64,000 nt of DNA from Tetracentron sinense (lineage: Eukaryota > Streptophyta > Magnoliopsida > Trochodendrales > Trochodendraceae), in contig CM026566.1 of NCBI GenBank assembly GCA_015143295.1, forward strand, positions 7,241,072-7,305,071, given 5' to 3'. The notes below the pieces were generated by a model. The model had not been told where the DNA came from, did no database searches, and was given only the letters and a program-made list of their open reading frames with translations. A program made the position numbers and the translations under genes. Shown here piece after piece: positions 11,501-23,123 of this stretch; position 1 is the first letter of the stretch, and each line of letters begins with the position of its first letter.

Positions 11501-12682
11501 CTGAATATCTTCCTGAAGATAGATGTTGGTTTTTTCACTTCTGAAACAGATGATTCTTTCATTTGGAAGCCTTGTTTGAAAGGTAAATTTTCTATTAAAT
11601 CAGCTTGGGAGTCTATTAGGTATTCCATCTCTCAAAAAGATTGGACAATGTATGTTTGGAATAATATTGTTCCAAAAAAAATTCAATTTTTTGGATGGAA
11701 GGTTATGTAAGGTTCTGTTCCCACTGATTATTTGATTAAATCTGTTGGAATTCCCTTAGCTAGTTATTGCTCTTGTTGTTCTCAAGGTCATATTGAAACT
11801 CTTTCTCATTTATTATTTTAGAGTGATATTGCTGGTGTGATTTGGCGGTTTTTTGGTAATCTTTGCTCTATTTTTCCTTATCGTAGTGACACCATTCAAT
11901 GCTTTCTTATGTGATGGTTTCGAGCGTCTGAAAGGCGACATAATCAAATTCTTTTTTTACTCCCTCTTATAATTATTTGGGAGATTTGGAAGGAAAGATG
12001 CAACAAAAGATTTAAAGATGTGAGTAAGACGGCTGAAGTTATCAAAATAAGAATTAAGAAATAGATGATTGATTTGGGCTCTCTCCCAAGCAGTAAACCA
12101 TTGGATCTTTCTATTCTTAATATGGTGGTTCCTTCTACTCAGAAAATAACCAACATTACTTATGTTAAATGGAATAGGCCTTCTCAGGGAAGAGTCAAGC
12201 TGAATGTGGATGGAGCATCTAAAGGTAATTCGGGACTAGCTGGAGGAGGTGGTATTATCCGGGATCATTCTGGAGAGTTGATAGCCTGTTTCTATGCTTA
12301 TTATGGTCATTGCTCTAATTATGTTGCTGAAACTAAAGCTCTTCTTGATGGTCTTATACTTCGTCAAAGTCTTGGCTTTCGTTTTGTAGAGGTTGAATCA
12401 GATGCTCAATCTCTTGTTCAAGCTTTGAAGGGATTTTATATTCATCCGTGGAATGTTTGGTATTGGAATAAGAAGATAAACCAGGTGATAAATATTTGAT
12501 CCTCTATTACTCATATCTTAAGGGAAGCTAACATGGTTGCGGACTTTTTAGCTAATCATGGTTGTAGCACTCAGCTTTCTGGCGTTCTGTTCCCTAATCA
12601 GGATATTCTTTCTAGAGTCATATCTCTTATTTTGAATGATCAAGCAGGCTTGGGGAATGTTAGACTGGTTATTAGTGATTGA
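8579..12682 (+). pseudogene. LINE ORF2: endonuclease, reverse transcriptase, RNase H
   Basis: The start M-N-N-F-F-I is followed at once by TAG where family members have Trp before NIRGIGN. The endonuclease shows EPK, GGDFNAI (about 8977) and SDHSPL (about 9240). The RT shows APGPDGFSG (9930), DFRPISLCK (10105), a GLHQGDPLSPALF block (10485) and the catalytic FADDT (10627). A zinc-binding RT-associated part is at 11570-11820. RNase H has VDGASKGNSG (12210), AETKAL, ESDAQSL and REANMVADFLA up to the TGA at 12680. At least eight stops or frameshifts lie between the pieces, so it is inactive. Its job was target-primed reverse transcription of LINE RNA in the nucleus. Confidence 0.88.
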
Positions 12683-12712
12683 AGTTTTCTTGTGTTATGG
12701 TATTTTGTTGTA

Positions 12713-12895
12713 TAGGGGTAAGGTTTATATCCCCCCCTTTTTATTGCTTTCCTTTAGGTGTTATTGTTGGGGTAAGGTTTTATGTCCCCACTTTATTTTT
12801 TCTTTTTCTTTGGGTCTTTGTAGGGGTAAGGTTTTATGTCGCCCCCTTATTTATTCTTTTAGTTTGGGTCTTTGTAGGGCTCCCCCCCAGTTTTT
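12713..12895 (+). repeat. Minisatellite in LINE 3' UTR
   Basis: A unit of about 60-65 bp, 'ggggtaaggttttatgtccc' followed by a T-rich part and 'tttgggtctttgta', occurs three times with a partial fourth. It lies between the ORF2 stop and the poly-A tail. Such repeats in LINE 3' UTRs vary between copies. Confidence 0.7.
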
Positions 12896-12965
12896 ATTAT
12901 TAATAAATCGGTAGGGGTCTGCTAAACCCCCCACTCCTTTTGAGTGGCTTTAAAAAAAAAAAAAA

Positions 12966-13425
12966 GGGGATCTCCCACCAATGGAGAATATCAGGTGAAC
13001 CCCTCAACATGGCCACCTCTCTTTCTTTTCTCTTTTCTTGACACAAAGACCTCTACGAGGCATCCTATAACGCCTACATGGGATTTGGGCAATCCCTTTG
13101 GATGAATAAAATATTTTATTTAAATCTTTGTTTTTCTTTTGTTCTTCTTCTTAATCAGAGGTTCTTCCCCAAATCGGGAAGGTAATTAACAATCTGGATT
13201 TTCGGATTGGAAGGATAGTCCCCCACATAAAATAATAAACTCCATACAAAAATGGAGGTAACCTGACCACAAGATTCAAGATGTCAACTATTAAAAGACG
13301 CTTGAAATTTGCATGTACAAATTTCTGGCATGCCCGATGAGACTTTTTTCACCTCTCATCTTTGAAGAAGAATAAAAAAAAGGAAGAACAAAAAGCGAAA
13401 GATGAAGTGATATTTTCTTACTGTT
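12966..13425. other. No gene; leader-like sequence of unassigned old element
   Basis: It directly follows the LINE poly-A tail. It contains 'gaataaaatattttatttaaa', which resembles a plant polyadenylation region, and a pyrimidine-rich stretch. It may continue the LTR or leader suggested for 2895-4260. Confidence 0.3.
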
Positions 13426-13860
13426 TTGTGCAGGATAATTGAGATCGTATGCGTGCATCGGGCCTACATCCTGACGATCAATCCGCGGGTGTACATACTC
13501 CCGATGCCGATTCCGGCGACTCAGCCACTCACATTGGCTGAATTAGCAGCAGCCCTAGCTAGGAAGGTTCAACCAACTGGGCAGATCCCTGCCAAGAGGC
13601 CGTGGTCACCAAACTAGGTCTCAATTGAGGATGCCCCTGCCCGTCGCAGGAGAAGGACCCACCACATCAACTCAGGGGTGGAAAGGCTGGCTGGCTGCCC
13701 ACATCAGGTCGCTAGCCTACGGGCATCCCAACGGATGCCATCTAGCCCACAGGCACCCCAGAGGACATATGCCAATCCGCGGACATCTCTGTTTGTGGAG
13801 ACTAAGGAGGGTGCACCCAACCGGGTGCACACAAAGCAAAGTGGCTCAACCACTTTGTGA
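13426..13860 (+). pseudogene. Gag-like remnant, one internal stop, unassigned family
   Basis: One frame reads PLTLAELAAALARKVQP, then a TAG at 13615-13617, then SIEDAPARRRRRTHH and a Pro/Arg-rich continuation to a TGA at 13858-13860. The leucine/alanine helix followed by an arginine-rich segment resembles the N-terminus of some Ty3/gypsy Gag proteins, but no diagnostic domain is present. The piece ends just before the Copia-2 insertion at 13887, which would have truncated it. The assignment is weak. Confidence 0.3.
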
Positions 13861-13886
13861 CAGGTCAGCCCAAAATGCTTACCTAT

Positions 13887-16111
13887 TGAAGGGATTCTAA
13901 ATAAAAAAATATGCGAAAAACTGGATCCTAAGATCTTTACACCATAGAAAACATTTAATATTAACTACATGATAGAAGAATATTACCTCGGTGAATGATG
14001 TTCACTGGTGAAACACAAAAATGATAAATCGTCAGAACTCTTTGTAGAGATTTCTCAAAGAAATCCTCTAAGCTCGATCCTTGCTCTTCGCTATCTCCAC
14101 GAAGCTTTCAAATCCTTCCTTGGCTTTTGAAGAACAAAGAGATGAAGGAGATTATAGAGTAGACTGTCTAGCTCACAAAAATCCTTAGGGTTCCAAATCC
14201 TAGATCACAAAAATCCTTAGGCTCCACTATGTAGCTCATGAAAATCCCTTGAGGGTGCTCCCCCTTTTCTCACGAAAATCCCTTGGGGATGCTCTTTTGT
14301 TGCTCACGAAATTCCTTTGGTGATGATTAATAATCCTTAACCTCCCACACGGTTTGGGCTTGGGGAATATATAGATCTGGATCTTATCCACATCTTGATC
14401 ATTATCCTATAATGATAGTTATCCTTAAGAGTTTCTAATTAATGATAATTCTTATCATTAATAAATTCCTAATTTATTCGTAAGAAGTTAGTTACGACAA
14501 ACCTTCTAATTTAAGATTCCTTTTCCTAAAAGGACTCCTTAATTAATGGGGTGTAACTAACTCCCTAATTAATAGGGATATAACTAACTCCCTAAAAACT
14601 AGGGATACATTGAATCTAGACAATCTAGATTCTCCAAGGGTGGGCGTGAGCAAGAGGGAGGGCATGAGCTACTTTGTACGGGATAAGGGATAATGTTTAT
14701 CCTTATCTTTTTGCTTCTTCACTTCCAAGTCAAGTATCTAATCTCATTAGATAAGGTGTAATTAATTAACAATTATCAACTAACCAATAAATCCCATAAG
14801 CATAGGGAATATGAAGTGGGCGCCCACTTTGGTATGTCAATCCATGGGCTTGGGCCCACCAATAAGGTCCATCTTAATGGTTTTATTGATATGGGTCAAA
14901 CCCATATCCCCTTATATTTGGTTGATTAAATAATTATTATTATTACCCTTTAAATTAGATTAACATTCAATCTAAATTATAGATTAACATTTAATCTATT
15001 TAATTATAGATTAACATTTAAACTATTTATTGCGAGCTTGTATTTCTTTATGAGCACCTCCACAGATTGCTCTAGGATATTCTAACCCTAGCTTACCCGG
15101 TGTTATCCCATTGACCCTGTAATAGGAAGGACATCGGAATTGCAAGTGACGTGAGATATCCATGTTGCAATTGCATCCCAGTGTAAGAATATAAATCAAA
15201 AAAGGATCCCGCCACATGAACTATTGAATTCGATTGATCCTTCCAACAACATTATCCCTAATAGGCCTTTCAGATTAATATACTATCTAACCCATAGCCT
15301 ATTGTACATCATCCAGGTTTCCAAGACATTTGATTAAGCCACGAGAAACTATTTCTCATGTTTAAAACATTTTGAAAAAATCTTTTATTAAATATAATAT
15401 ATTTTATTAAAAATATATTTCAAACATATTTGATATCAAAATCACCTGCGCAAGCTTTAAAGCTTAATGGACTGTCTTACCTGGAACTTGGATAATCTCT
15501 CAATTTAATGAGCATGGATTTCTTGTTTGAAATTCATCATGACTCGAATAGCTTTCTGATTATCCAACTGTCACTGTATCGTAGTCCCTCAGGTAGAGAG
15601 TACTTAGGTGGAATCAAAACAGTCAGATCACTACTCAGTTATAAATGAACTCATCAGATCTAAGAATCATCAAAACTATTCAATGTGAATGAGAGACCAA
15701 CTATCTGATAGTATGTTTATGCAAGAGGTCTCTCATTGAATGCAATCAGTCAATGTACATTTAAGCACCCATATGCTGATGTGTAGTCTTCACTACAATA
15801 GTTCGAGATAAAACTACATCTCAACCATTGAGAATATCTAAGCATTGTGGCAGCCATATAAGTGAAGTGCCCAGCTTCACCCATAACTATGACATATAAG
15901 GTATAAGGAACTGGAAAGCTATATCTACTTGTGTTTGTCCATAACCAATCACATAGCTTTCCTACAATATATCCTTGAGACTTTGTTCGATCATCTCATG
16001 ATCTTGGTCAATTACTCATAATGAATTCAAAATAGATAAATAAGATATCTTTATTAATCTAATCGATAAGAATCTTACAATCTAAATGACTTTTCAGGGG
16101 AATAATGTCCA
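13887..16111 (-). repeat. Copia-2 3' LTR, 2225 bp
   Basis: On the plus strand it reads TGAAGGGATTC... to ...AATGTCCA, bounded on the right by the polypurine tract. Its first 1 kb or so matches 32781-33804 and 47116 onward. Compared with those it has an extra segment near 14850 ('cccaccaataaggtccatc') and three 'tagattaacattyaa' repeats near 14960-15030. No coding content. Confidence 0.85.
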
Positions 16112-16130
16112 ATAATCTTCCACTTTCCCT
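16112..16130 (-). other. Copia-2 polypurine tract
   Basis: Minus strand AGGGAAAGTGGAAGATTAT lies directly before the LTR start TGGACATTATTCC. This is the expected plus-strand priming site. Confidence 0.7.
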
Positions 16131-16135
16131 AAAAG

Positions 16136-19100
16136 TCAAAGTGACATAGATTTCAATCCCATACTATCCAAATGTGTTACAAATACTTTATCTGATAAAG
16201 CTTTTATCATCGGGTCAACAACATTAAGTTGAGACCTGATTTTTGTAACAATAATGTCTTGCTTCTCAATTATCTCATGAATGAGATGATACTTCCGCTC
16301 CACATGTTTCATTTTCTTGTGGCTCCTAGGTTCTTTGCTATGCGCTACTGCACCATTACTATCACAAAAGAGAGTAGGTTTAAGTGCTGAAGGAACATTT
16401 CCTAGCTCTTGCAAAAACCTTCTGAACTAGATTGCTTCTTTTGATGCTTCAAAAGCTGCAATATATTTTGCTTTTATGCTGGAGTCTGCAATACTCTTCT
16501 GTTTTATGCTGCGCCAACTCACAGCAGTACCACCCAGTGTGAACACATACCCTGATGTGGAAGCTCTATTGTCTAGATCAGATTGGAAATTGGAATCAGT
16601 ATAACCCAATCCAACGAGATCTTTAGATTGAAAAGTAAGCACATAATCCCTAGTCCTTTTAAGGTATTTCATGATGTGCTTCACAGCAGTCCAATGATTG
16701 ACTCTTAGATTTCTTTGGAACTGACTAACAAGTCCCACTGCATGACAGATATCCGGTCTAGTACATAGCATGATATACATGAGGTTCTCAACTGCCAAAG
16801 CATATGGGCACCTCTTCATCTGCTCGTTCTCATCAACTGACAAAGGAACCATCTTTTTTGACAAAGTAACACCATATCTAAAAGGAATGAGAGTTGTCCT
16901 ACAATCACTCATACTGTACCTTGACAAGATCTTGTCAATGTAGGAAGTTTGGCTCAATCCCAACATCCGACATTTTCTATCACTCAGAATCTTTATTCCA
17001 AGAATATAGGATGCCTCTCCCAAGTCTTTCATTGAGAAATGTTGAGAAAGCCAAATCTTGACTGATGACAACATCCTTATATCATTCTCAATGAGTAGGA
17101 TGTCATCTACATATAGAATAAGGTATACTACTACTCTCTCACTATCCTTCTTGTTAATACAAGATTCTTCTAAATTCTTTTGGAATAAAAATTCTTTGAA
17201 CGAAAGATCAAATCTTTGGTTCCAACTTCTAGAAGTTTATTTCAAACTATATATAGACTTGTTAAGCTTGCATACCATGTTCTCCTGGTTAGGAGCAATG
17301 AAGCCCTCAGGTTGCTTCATATAGATGTCTTCTTCTAACATTCCATTTAGTAAAACAATTTTGACATCCATTTTCCATATCTCATAGTCATGGTGTGCAG
17401 CTATAGCTAGCAATATCCTGATGGATTTGAGTATAACTATTGGTGGAAAGGTATTCTCATAATCAACTTCTTGAATTTGAGTGTAACCTTTTGCAACAAG
17501 TCTTGCTTTATAGGTCTCCACGTTTCCATCAGCACCCTTCTTCCTTTTGTAAATCCATTTGCATTCAATGGGCCTTATACCATCTGGTGGATCTACTCAA
17601 GTCCAGACGCCATTGTCATACATGAAATCTATTTAAGCATTCATAGCTTTATTCCATTGAGATGCATCTACATCTAATGTAGCTTCCTGATAAGTATTAG
17701 GATATGTATCCTCGTTATCAGGGGTAACTAGATAAATCTCATTATTGTAATATTGAAGTCTATCTGGTGGTCTAGAAACTCTTTCAGACCTTCTCACTGG
17801 AATAGAATTAAAAGAGTCTGTAGTGGAAGGATTAGGTTCATTTGGAATACTGGCTGTGTTGTCTTTCATCTCATGAAATTCAACCTTTTTAAAAAGATCC
17901 ATTTCTTCCTCCAAGAAGGTGGCATAATTCCTAACAACAATTGTTTGGTATGTCTTGGAGTAGAAATAGAAACCTATAGTTTCCTTTGGATACCTTCGAA
18001 AATTCCATTTTTCTGTTCTAGATTCCAACTTAGTAGGTTCGAGCTTGCGAACATGTGCAGGACAACCCCATACCCTTAGATGTTGTAAACTAGGTTTTCG
18101 CCCAGTCCACAATTCATAGGGTGTAACCGGTATTGATTTAGAAGGAACCCAGTTCAAAATATAAATGGCCATTTGTAAATCATACCCCCAAAGATAGGAA
18201 GGTACATCGGCATGGCTCATCATAGATCGAACCATATCTAATAAGGTCCAGTTTTTTCATTCAGAAACACCATTTTGTTGAGGTGAGGTAGGACTTGACC
18301 ATTGTGAGATAATCCCATTATCTTTTAAGTAATCTATAAAATCGTTGGTGAGGTATTCACCACCTTGATCTGGTCGATGTGTCTTTATGGATTTTTCTGT
18401 TTGATTCTCAACTTCTAATCTGAATTCCTTGAACTTTTTAAAAGTGTTACATTTGTGTTGCATCAAATAGACATATCCATATCTAGAATAGTCATCGGTA
18501 AATGTAACAAAATACTGGTATTGGCCTTGTGCAACAATGTTAAATGGACCACATACTATGTATGAGTCTCAACTTCTCTTCAGCTCTTCCTACCTTTTTA
18601 GGGTAAGGCTTCTTGGTCATCTTCCCTTCGAGACATGACTTGCAAGTAAGGAGTGGTTCTACCTTGAGAAATTCAAGGGGACCATCTTTTACCAACCTCT
18701 TGATCCTATCAAGATTAATGTGACCAAGTCTCTTATGCTAAAGATAAGTTGACTCTATGCAATGTCTCTTCATTCCAGACATTCTAGATGATGAGGTATT
18801 GTCACTTAGCAGACTTACATTATTTATCAAAGAAAATATTAAATAGAGACCGTTAATAAGATTACTAGTAATTAAGACCATTCCATCTTTCTTAATCTCA
18901 ACTATTGAATTAAAAATGACAGAGTAATCACAATGTATAGGTCTTGATACTGAAATCAAATTCCTGTGTGCACTAGGCACATAAAAATAGTCTTCTAAAA
19001 TTAAAGTTTTTCCTTGAGGTAAATAAAGAGTAAAAACGCCTATTGACTTGACTGGAACATTTGCACCCGAGCCAACTTTAAGCTTCTACTCCTATTTTGT

Positions 19101-19975
19101 CGGTTTTTTGGTTTCCCTAAATCCCTGTAAACATGTATTGTAGATCCAGAATCCACGCACCATGAATTAGGGGGACCATCCAGAAAATTTGACTCAACAG
19201 TAAGTATCTCATACCTTGAGTACCGGTGCCACCCTTCTTAAGAGTTGCGAGGTAAGTCCTACAATTCCTCTTCCAGTGGCCTATCTTGCCACAGTGGAAA
19301 CATTTTCCATTGCCTTTGTTATCCTTGCCAGCATCTCTTGAAGAACCTTTTGCAACTTTTGACTTACCCCTGTAGTCTTTAAACTTCCCTTTACCCTTGT
19401 TCCATTTTCTATTCTTTTTGTTTCGCTTGGAGGTATCAGGTTTATCAACAATTAATATCTCACCATTTGTTGACTTTTTGATCAAATCTTCTGCAGCCAC
19501 CAGTGAGTTCATAAGCTCACTTAGTGACATTTCACTCTTGTTCATGTTATAATTTAACACGAACGCATTAAAAGACGAAGGGAGTGACTGCAGAACTGTA
19601 TCAACTTGAGTGATGGCATCCATTTCTCTATTAATAATTTCCAGTTCATTCAATAAGCTCCTCATCTTTAAGATGTGCTCTCTGACTGGAGTTCCCTCAT
19701 CCATCTTGGTGTTAACTAGGGTTTTTAACTTTATTTGTCGAGATGACTTATTTTGCTCACCAAACATCTCATGCAGGTTTTGCAAAATGTCATAAGCTTT
19801 ATCCATGTGATCATGCTGGCTTTGCAAAATGTTAGACATTGAAGCCAGAATGTAACACTTGGTCATCTGATTGGACCTCTTCCAATGCTCCAACTTAGCC
19901 TTTTGAGCCGGTGATGCATCATCGAGAATCTCGGGTTTAGGTGTCTTAAGACACAAGTCAAGGTTGTCTGCGACA
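16136..19975 (-). pseudogene. Copia-2 gag-pol, broken (most of the polyprotein)
   Basis: From high to low coordinates: the Gag body (UBN2-like: YILASMSNIL, HEMFGEQNK) with zinc knuckle CFHCGKIGHWKRNC (about 19300-19260). The protease site has DSG in a shifted frame after a small deletion at about 19150. Integrase pieces follow (PTSPQQNGVSE at 18260-18290, PYELWTGRKPS). RT comes next (WKMDVKIVLLNGML, GIKILSDRKCRMLGLSQTSYI). RNase H is last (CTRPDICHAVGLVSQ, STSGYVFTLGG, KHVERKYHLIHE), ending at 16136. At least six stops or frameshifts split it. The RT motifs and the LTR of over 2 kb suggest the Angela/Tork group. Confidence 0.85.
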
Positions 19976-19980
19976 AATAC

Positions 19981-21211
19981 TGAAATTTATCCAAATCAAA
20001 GATCTCTAAGACCTAGAGGGGGGGGGGGGGTGAATAGGTCTATCTAATAATTTCTAACCAATTTTAATTTTTCAATTAATATGTTTAGAAATCAATAAAC
20101 AATTCACTCAGACAATCCACACAAATCAAACACAGAAGATTTTTACGTGGAAAACCCTAAAGGGAAAAACCACGGGACCTCGTCCAGCAATAAACTTCAC
20201 TATGAAAAGATTTTAAGTACAAGACAAGACCTTACCAAAACAGAAACGACGTTCCTAGGTATAGACACTTACTCTTGATTTTCACGAACCAGCAGGTTCG
20301 ATCTCCGCCGTAGCAGCTTCGGTTCCACACCGACCAAATCTTCTCAAGCTACTTCAAATTAAACCACGATCACACACGATCGATCTCCTTCCACGAAGGC
20401 TCCGGATCAAACACCGGACACACACACAAGGTGTAGGATTGTGAATCAATTTGGAAGTTTCAAACCCTAGAGGGATCTCATATAGATCTGAGATCACACA
20501 ATGCAAGATCAAAGGTTTAGATCTATACTTGCATTCTCTAGGATCAAAGAAAGAGGAGGGATCAACAAAGATCTAATAAGAACAATAGGAAAAACCCTAG
20601 AAGAGTTTCTCAGACCTCTACTCTTTCAAAAAAAAAAAAAAGATACGAATTAGGTCTCCAAAAATTTGTTTATATAGGGTTTAAAAAAAGGAATCCAGAA
20701 AAATAAAAATTCTTTTTACGGGGACCGATCGATCGGTGCACATTACCGATCGCTCGGTCAAAACGGATCGATCGGTGCTCATAACCGATCGAGCGGTTGA
20801 AAATCAACTCTCTGGAAAAATACCCCATACAAATTATTTGTCCAGTCGATAGCCACCGATCGCTCGGTAGGCCACCGATTGATCGGTCTCAACACCGAGC
20901 GATCGGTTGAGACAGAATTTGTTTCAAACCATACTTCATTTTAAGTTTACTTGATTCAACTAAGATCAAACAACTTTATTAGGTTTAAAACTATCCTCCT
21001 AGGTATGTTTAGAGTTATCTAAGTCAAATCCAACCTAGGTAGGGGTCTCTAAGTCCATTACCTTTCTAGATCCAGAGTAGGAGCTTTTTCTTCACTTTCT
21101 TCAATCTTCTTGATGCTTTAGCTCTTCTCTTCTGACAAGTTGAACACGACTCGACTCACATGACCTATCTAATGATCATGGAATTCGCCAACACCTACTT
21201 AGGGATTTACA
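19981..21211 (-). repeat. Copia-1 copy A 3' LTR, 1231 bp
   Basis: It differs from the 5' LTR at scattered bases and small indels, for example a 12-13-G run near 20020 versus 6 G, and 'caaattaaacc' versus 'caaaacc'. That indicates low but non-zero divergence, so the insertion is not brand new. It contains the ACCGATCG box block (20724-20907) and a TATA box read on minus near 20672-20682. Confidence 0.92.
20724..20907 (-). promoter_or_regulatory. U3 box module (ACCGATCG boxes), copy A 3' LTR
   Basis: Four boxes of 14 bp type ACCGATCGATCGGT lie on one side and four (one degenerate, CAGTCGATAGCC) on the other side of a spacer holding 'ctctggaaaaatacccc' and 'atacaaat'. On the sense (minus) strand the TATA box follows about 45 bp after the block. 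An enhancer or upstream promoter role is inferred from position. Confidence 0.75.
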
Positions 21212-21225
21212 ATCTCCCCCTTTGG
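21212..21225 (-). other. Copia-1 copy A polypurine tract
   Basis: Minus strand CCAAAGGGGGAGAT directly precedes the LTR start TGTAAATCCC. Confidence 0.8.
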
Positions 21226-21833
21226 AAATTCCGGGACAAAACAAGACTAACTCATATACTAGGTTCAAATTTTCCCAAATGATTCAAAAATGGAAAATTG
21301 ACCTTTACATGACTCAAAAATAATTACATGACATTTGACATTTTAACTTGTCATGATTCACCAAACTTAGAACCTGTTTGCCTGCACATGCTAAATCAAA
21401 AACCTGTGAAGCATGGGAAATAAAATATGGGAAGAAATAAAACATGTATAACATCCACAATTCCACAATACTATATCCATAACAGGTTAATCATGTTTCC
21501 ATAACATCATCCACAAAATCATCATCCACATATCCATATCCATGTGTTATCATGCACTCTCCCCCTTTTTGGCTCGAAATGCCAAAGGCGGACTATTAAC
21601 AATAAAAGTAACGCATAAACACAAATGAGATGAGATATAAGAGAATGAGTATAAACCATCAAACCATCCAAATGCATACATCTATGACCAAGTCAATAAT
21701 ATCCAAAAGGTTGTACTAAGTACAACCAAGACAAAATACATCTAAATGTCAAACTAATACTAGGACTAAGATAAACTCCAAAATATACACATGAACCAGA
21801 AGGAGTTTCTATCCTAGTACATCAATCTAACTA
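21226..21833 (-). other. Copia-1 copy A 3' spacer, no gene
   Basis: This is non-coding sequence between the third ORF and the 3' LTR. A second purine tract, minus strand AAAAAGGGGGAGAG at about 21557-21571, looks like an alternative plus-strand primer and is conserved in copy C (about 43349-43363). Confidence 0.55.
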
Positions 21834-23123
21834 TTACTCCTGCTCATCATCAGAAGTGAGCTGGGACTCATAATAAGTTCGAAATTCACGAACATCTCTC
21901 TGTACGCCCAGCACTGCTGCATCCAGTGATCCAAGTCTGCCACGGATCTCTCTGGTGAACTCCTGGTGAGATGAAATATGCGTTGAGAGATCCATCTGCA
22001 TCTCTCTCATCATTCTGGCTAGATCATCAATCGTGGCCGGAGGTGCATGAGAGGATCCGGTACCAAAATCAGCTTCCTCCTCAATATCTCGAACTGAAGC
22101 ATGAGAGAAACTCTGAGCGATGGTCTTTTTGTTGATTGGACCTTTCGGAGTACGGGTAGGAACTCCAGGAGGAGCAATAATTCCTTGAGAACCAAGGAGT
22201 TTAGTAATCAGGGATCCAAAGGGAAGAGCTCCAACCACAGTTTGAGTTTGATGGGCTTGAATCATCAAATCAATTATGTGGGCTGCAAGGTCAATATCAT
22301 GTCCACGAAGGAGACTGAATAAAAATCGAGCTCTATCTTCCCTAAGGTCTGCAGTATGAACCTTTGGGTGGATATTTGCACTCATTACTAGGTTTACAAG
22401 TCTGGCATCCCTAGTGAGTTTTGTGACTTCGATTAAGGAACCAACCCAAAATGTAGGAGCACCACAAAGAAATGTGACAACATTGTTCATAGATTCTTTA
22501 TCCTCATCTTTCTTGTATTTATAAGGATAATAGGCATCTGGAACTCGAGGACAACCAAGAAATTTTGCAATGACATTTGGATTTATCAAAACTGATTGTT
22601 CTAAAGATCGAGATTTAAAAGACCATGTTTTGAAATTTATTTCAGAAAAATTTGAGTAAAATTCCTGGACTAACTGAATAGGAGCAGGACCGGATAAATT
22701 GAGAAGACCTTCCCAGTGACGATCAGTAATGATTTTAGAAAGGTAGTAATCACCAAAATCTGAAATTCTAATGTTCCTTTCAACCATTATACCCTTTTTA
22801 CTAAAATACTCACTATAAAGTTGAGCAGCATTAGGGCTAATGAAAGGACCCAATAGAACAGTGGAAGATGAACTGGCTTTTCCCTTTTGTTTCCGGGTTT
22901 TATCTGCCAAAGCCTTTTGGCGATTTTCAGTAGTAGAATCCACCATTCTACGAATTGGTCGATCCCCTATTGAAATCCCATGACCTATAGGAGTGAAGGA
23001 AAAGGGCTCTTGGATTTGCTCATCTTCAGGAGGGTCCTCTTGGTTGTTGAGGACCAACTTTCGGCATTTGGGAATGCCAGACATGAGATAGGCTAGAAGG
23101 ATTAAGGATAAAATGAAAGCCAT
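21834..23123 (-). CDS. Copia-1 third ORF, 429 aa, plant-transposon-protein-like (env-position ORF)
   Basis: A single uninterrupted frame starts at ATG 23123. The N-terminus has a hydrophobic stretch, AFILSLILLAYLM (residues 2-14), that could be a signal or membrane segment; the next Met (residue 14) would give a soluble protein. The middle (about 95-310) has LVQEFYSNF, VIAKFLGCPRVPDAYYP, a TFLCGAPTFWVGS segment and RARFLFSLLRGHDIDLAAHIID. It resembles the family usually annotated as putative plant transposon protein. The C-terminus (about 365-425) is predicted helical or coiled coil (MMREMQMDLSTHIS, GRLGSLDAAVLGVQRDVREF). It occupies the place of the env-like ORF in SIRE elements. It is intact although gag-pol of the same copy is not. 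Its function is unknown. Confidence 0.8.
   Translation of the reverse strand: MAFILSLILLAYLMSGIPKCRKLVLNNQEDPPEDEQIQEPFSFTPIGHGISIGDRPIRRMVDSTTENRQKALADKTRKQKGKASSSSTVLLGPFISPNAAQLYSEYFSKKGIMVERNIRISDFGDYYLSKIITDRHWEGLLNLSGPAPIQLVQEFYSNFSEINFKTWSFKSRSLEQSVLINPNVIAKFLGCPRVPDAYYPYKYKKDEDKESMNNVVTFLCGAPTFWVGSLIEVTKLTRDARLVNLVMSANIHPKVHTADLREDRARFLFSLLRGHDIDLAAHIIDLMIQAHQTQTVVGALPFGSLITKLLGSQGIIAPPGVPTRTPKGPINKKTIAQSFSHASVRDIEEEADFGTGSSHAPPATIDDLARMMREMQMDLSTHISSHQEFTREIRGRLGSLDAAVLGVQRDVREFRTYYESQLTSDDEQE

Larger units (their letters stand above)
4261..12965 (+). mobile_element. Plant L1-type LINE, near full length, defective, with solo-LTR insertion
   Basis: In order the element has: a short 5' leader; ORF1 with a DUF4283-like domain and CCHC knuckle; ORF2 with AP-type endonuclease, reverse transcriptase (FADD), a zinc-binding RT-associated domain and RNase H; a 3' UTR; and a 14-A tail at 12952-12965. 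Subtracting the LTR insertion leaves about 6.2 kb, normal for plant L1 elements. Both ORFs carry several stops and frameshifts. The exact 5' end is uncertain and no target-site duplication was recognised. Confidence 0.85.

Noticed and set aside
14940-15030. AT-rich repeats of 'agattaacattyaa' considered as a replication or matrix element
   Set aside because: Simple LTR-internal repeats in Copia-2; nothing specific supports such a role.
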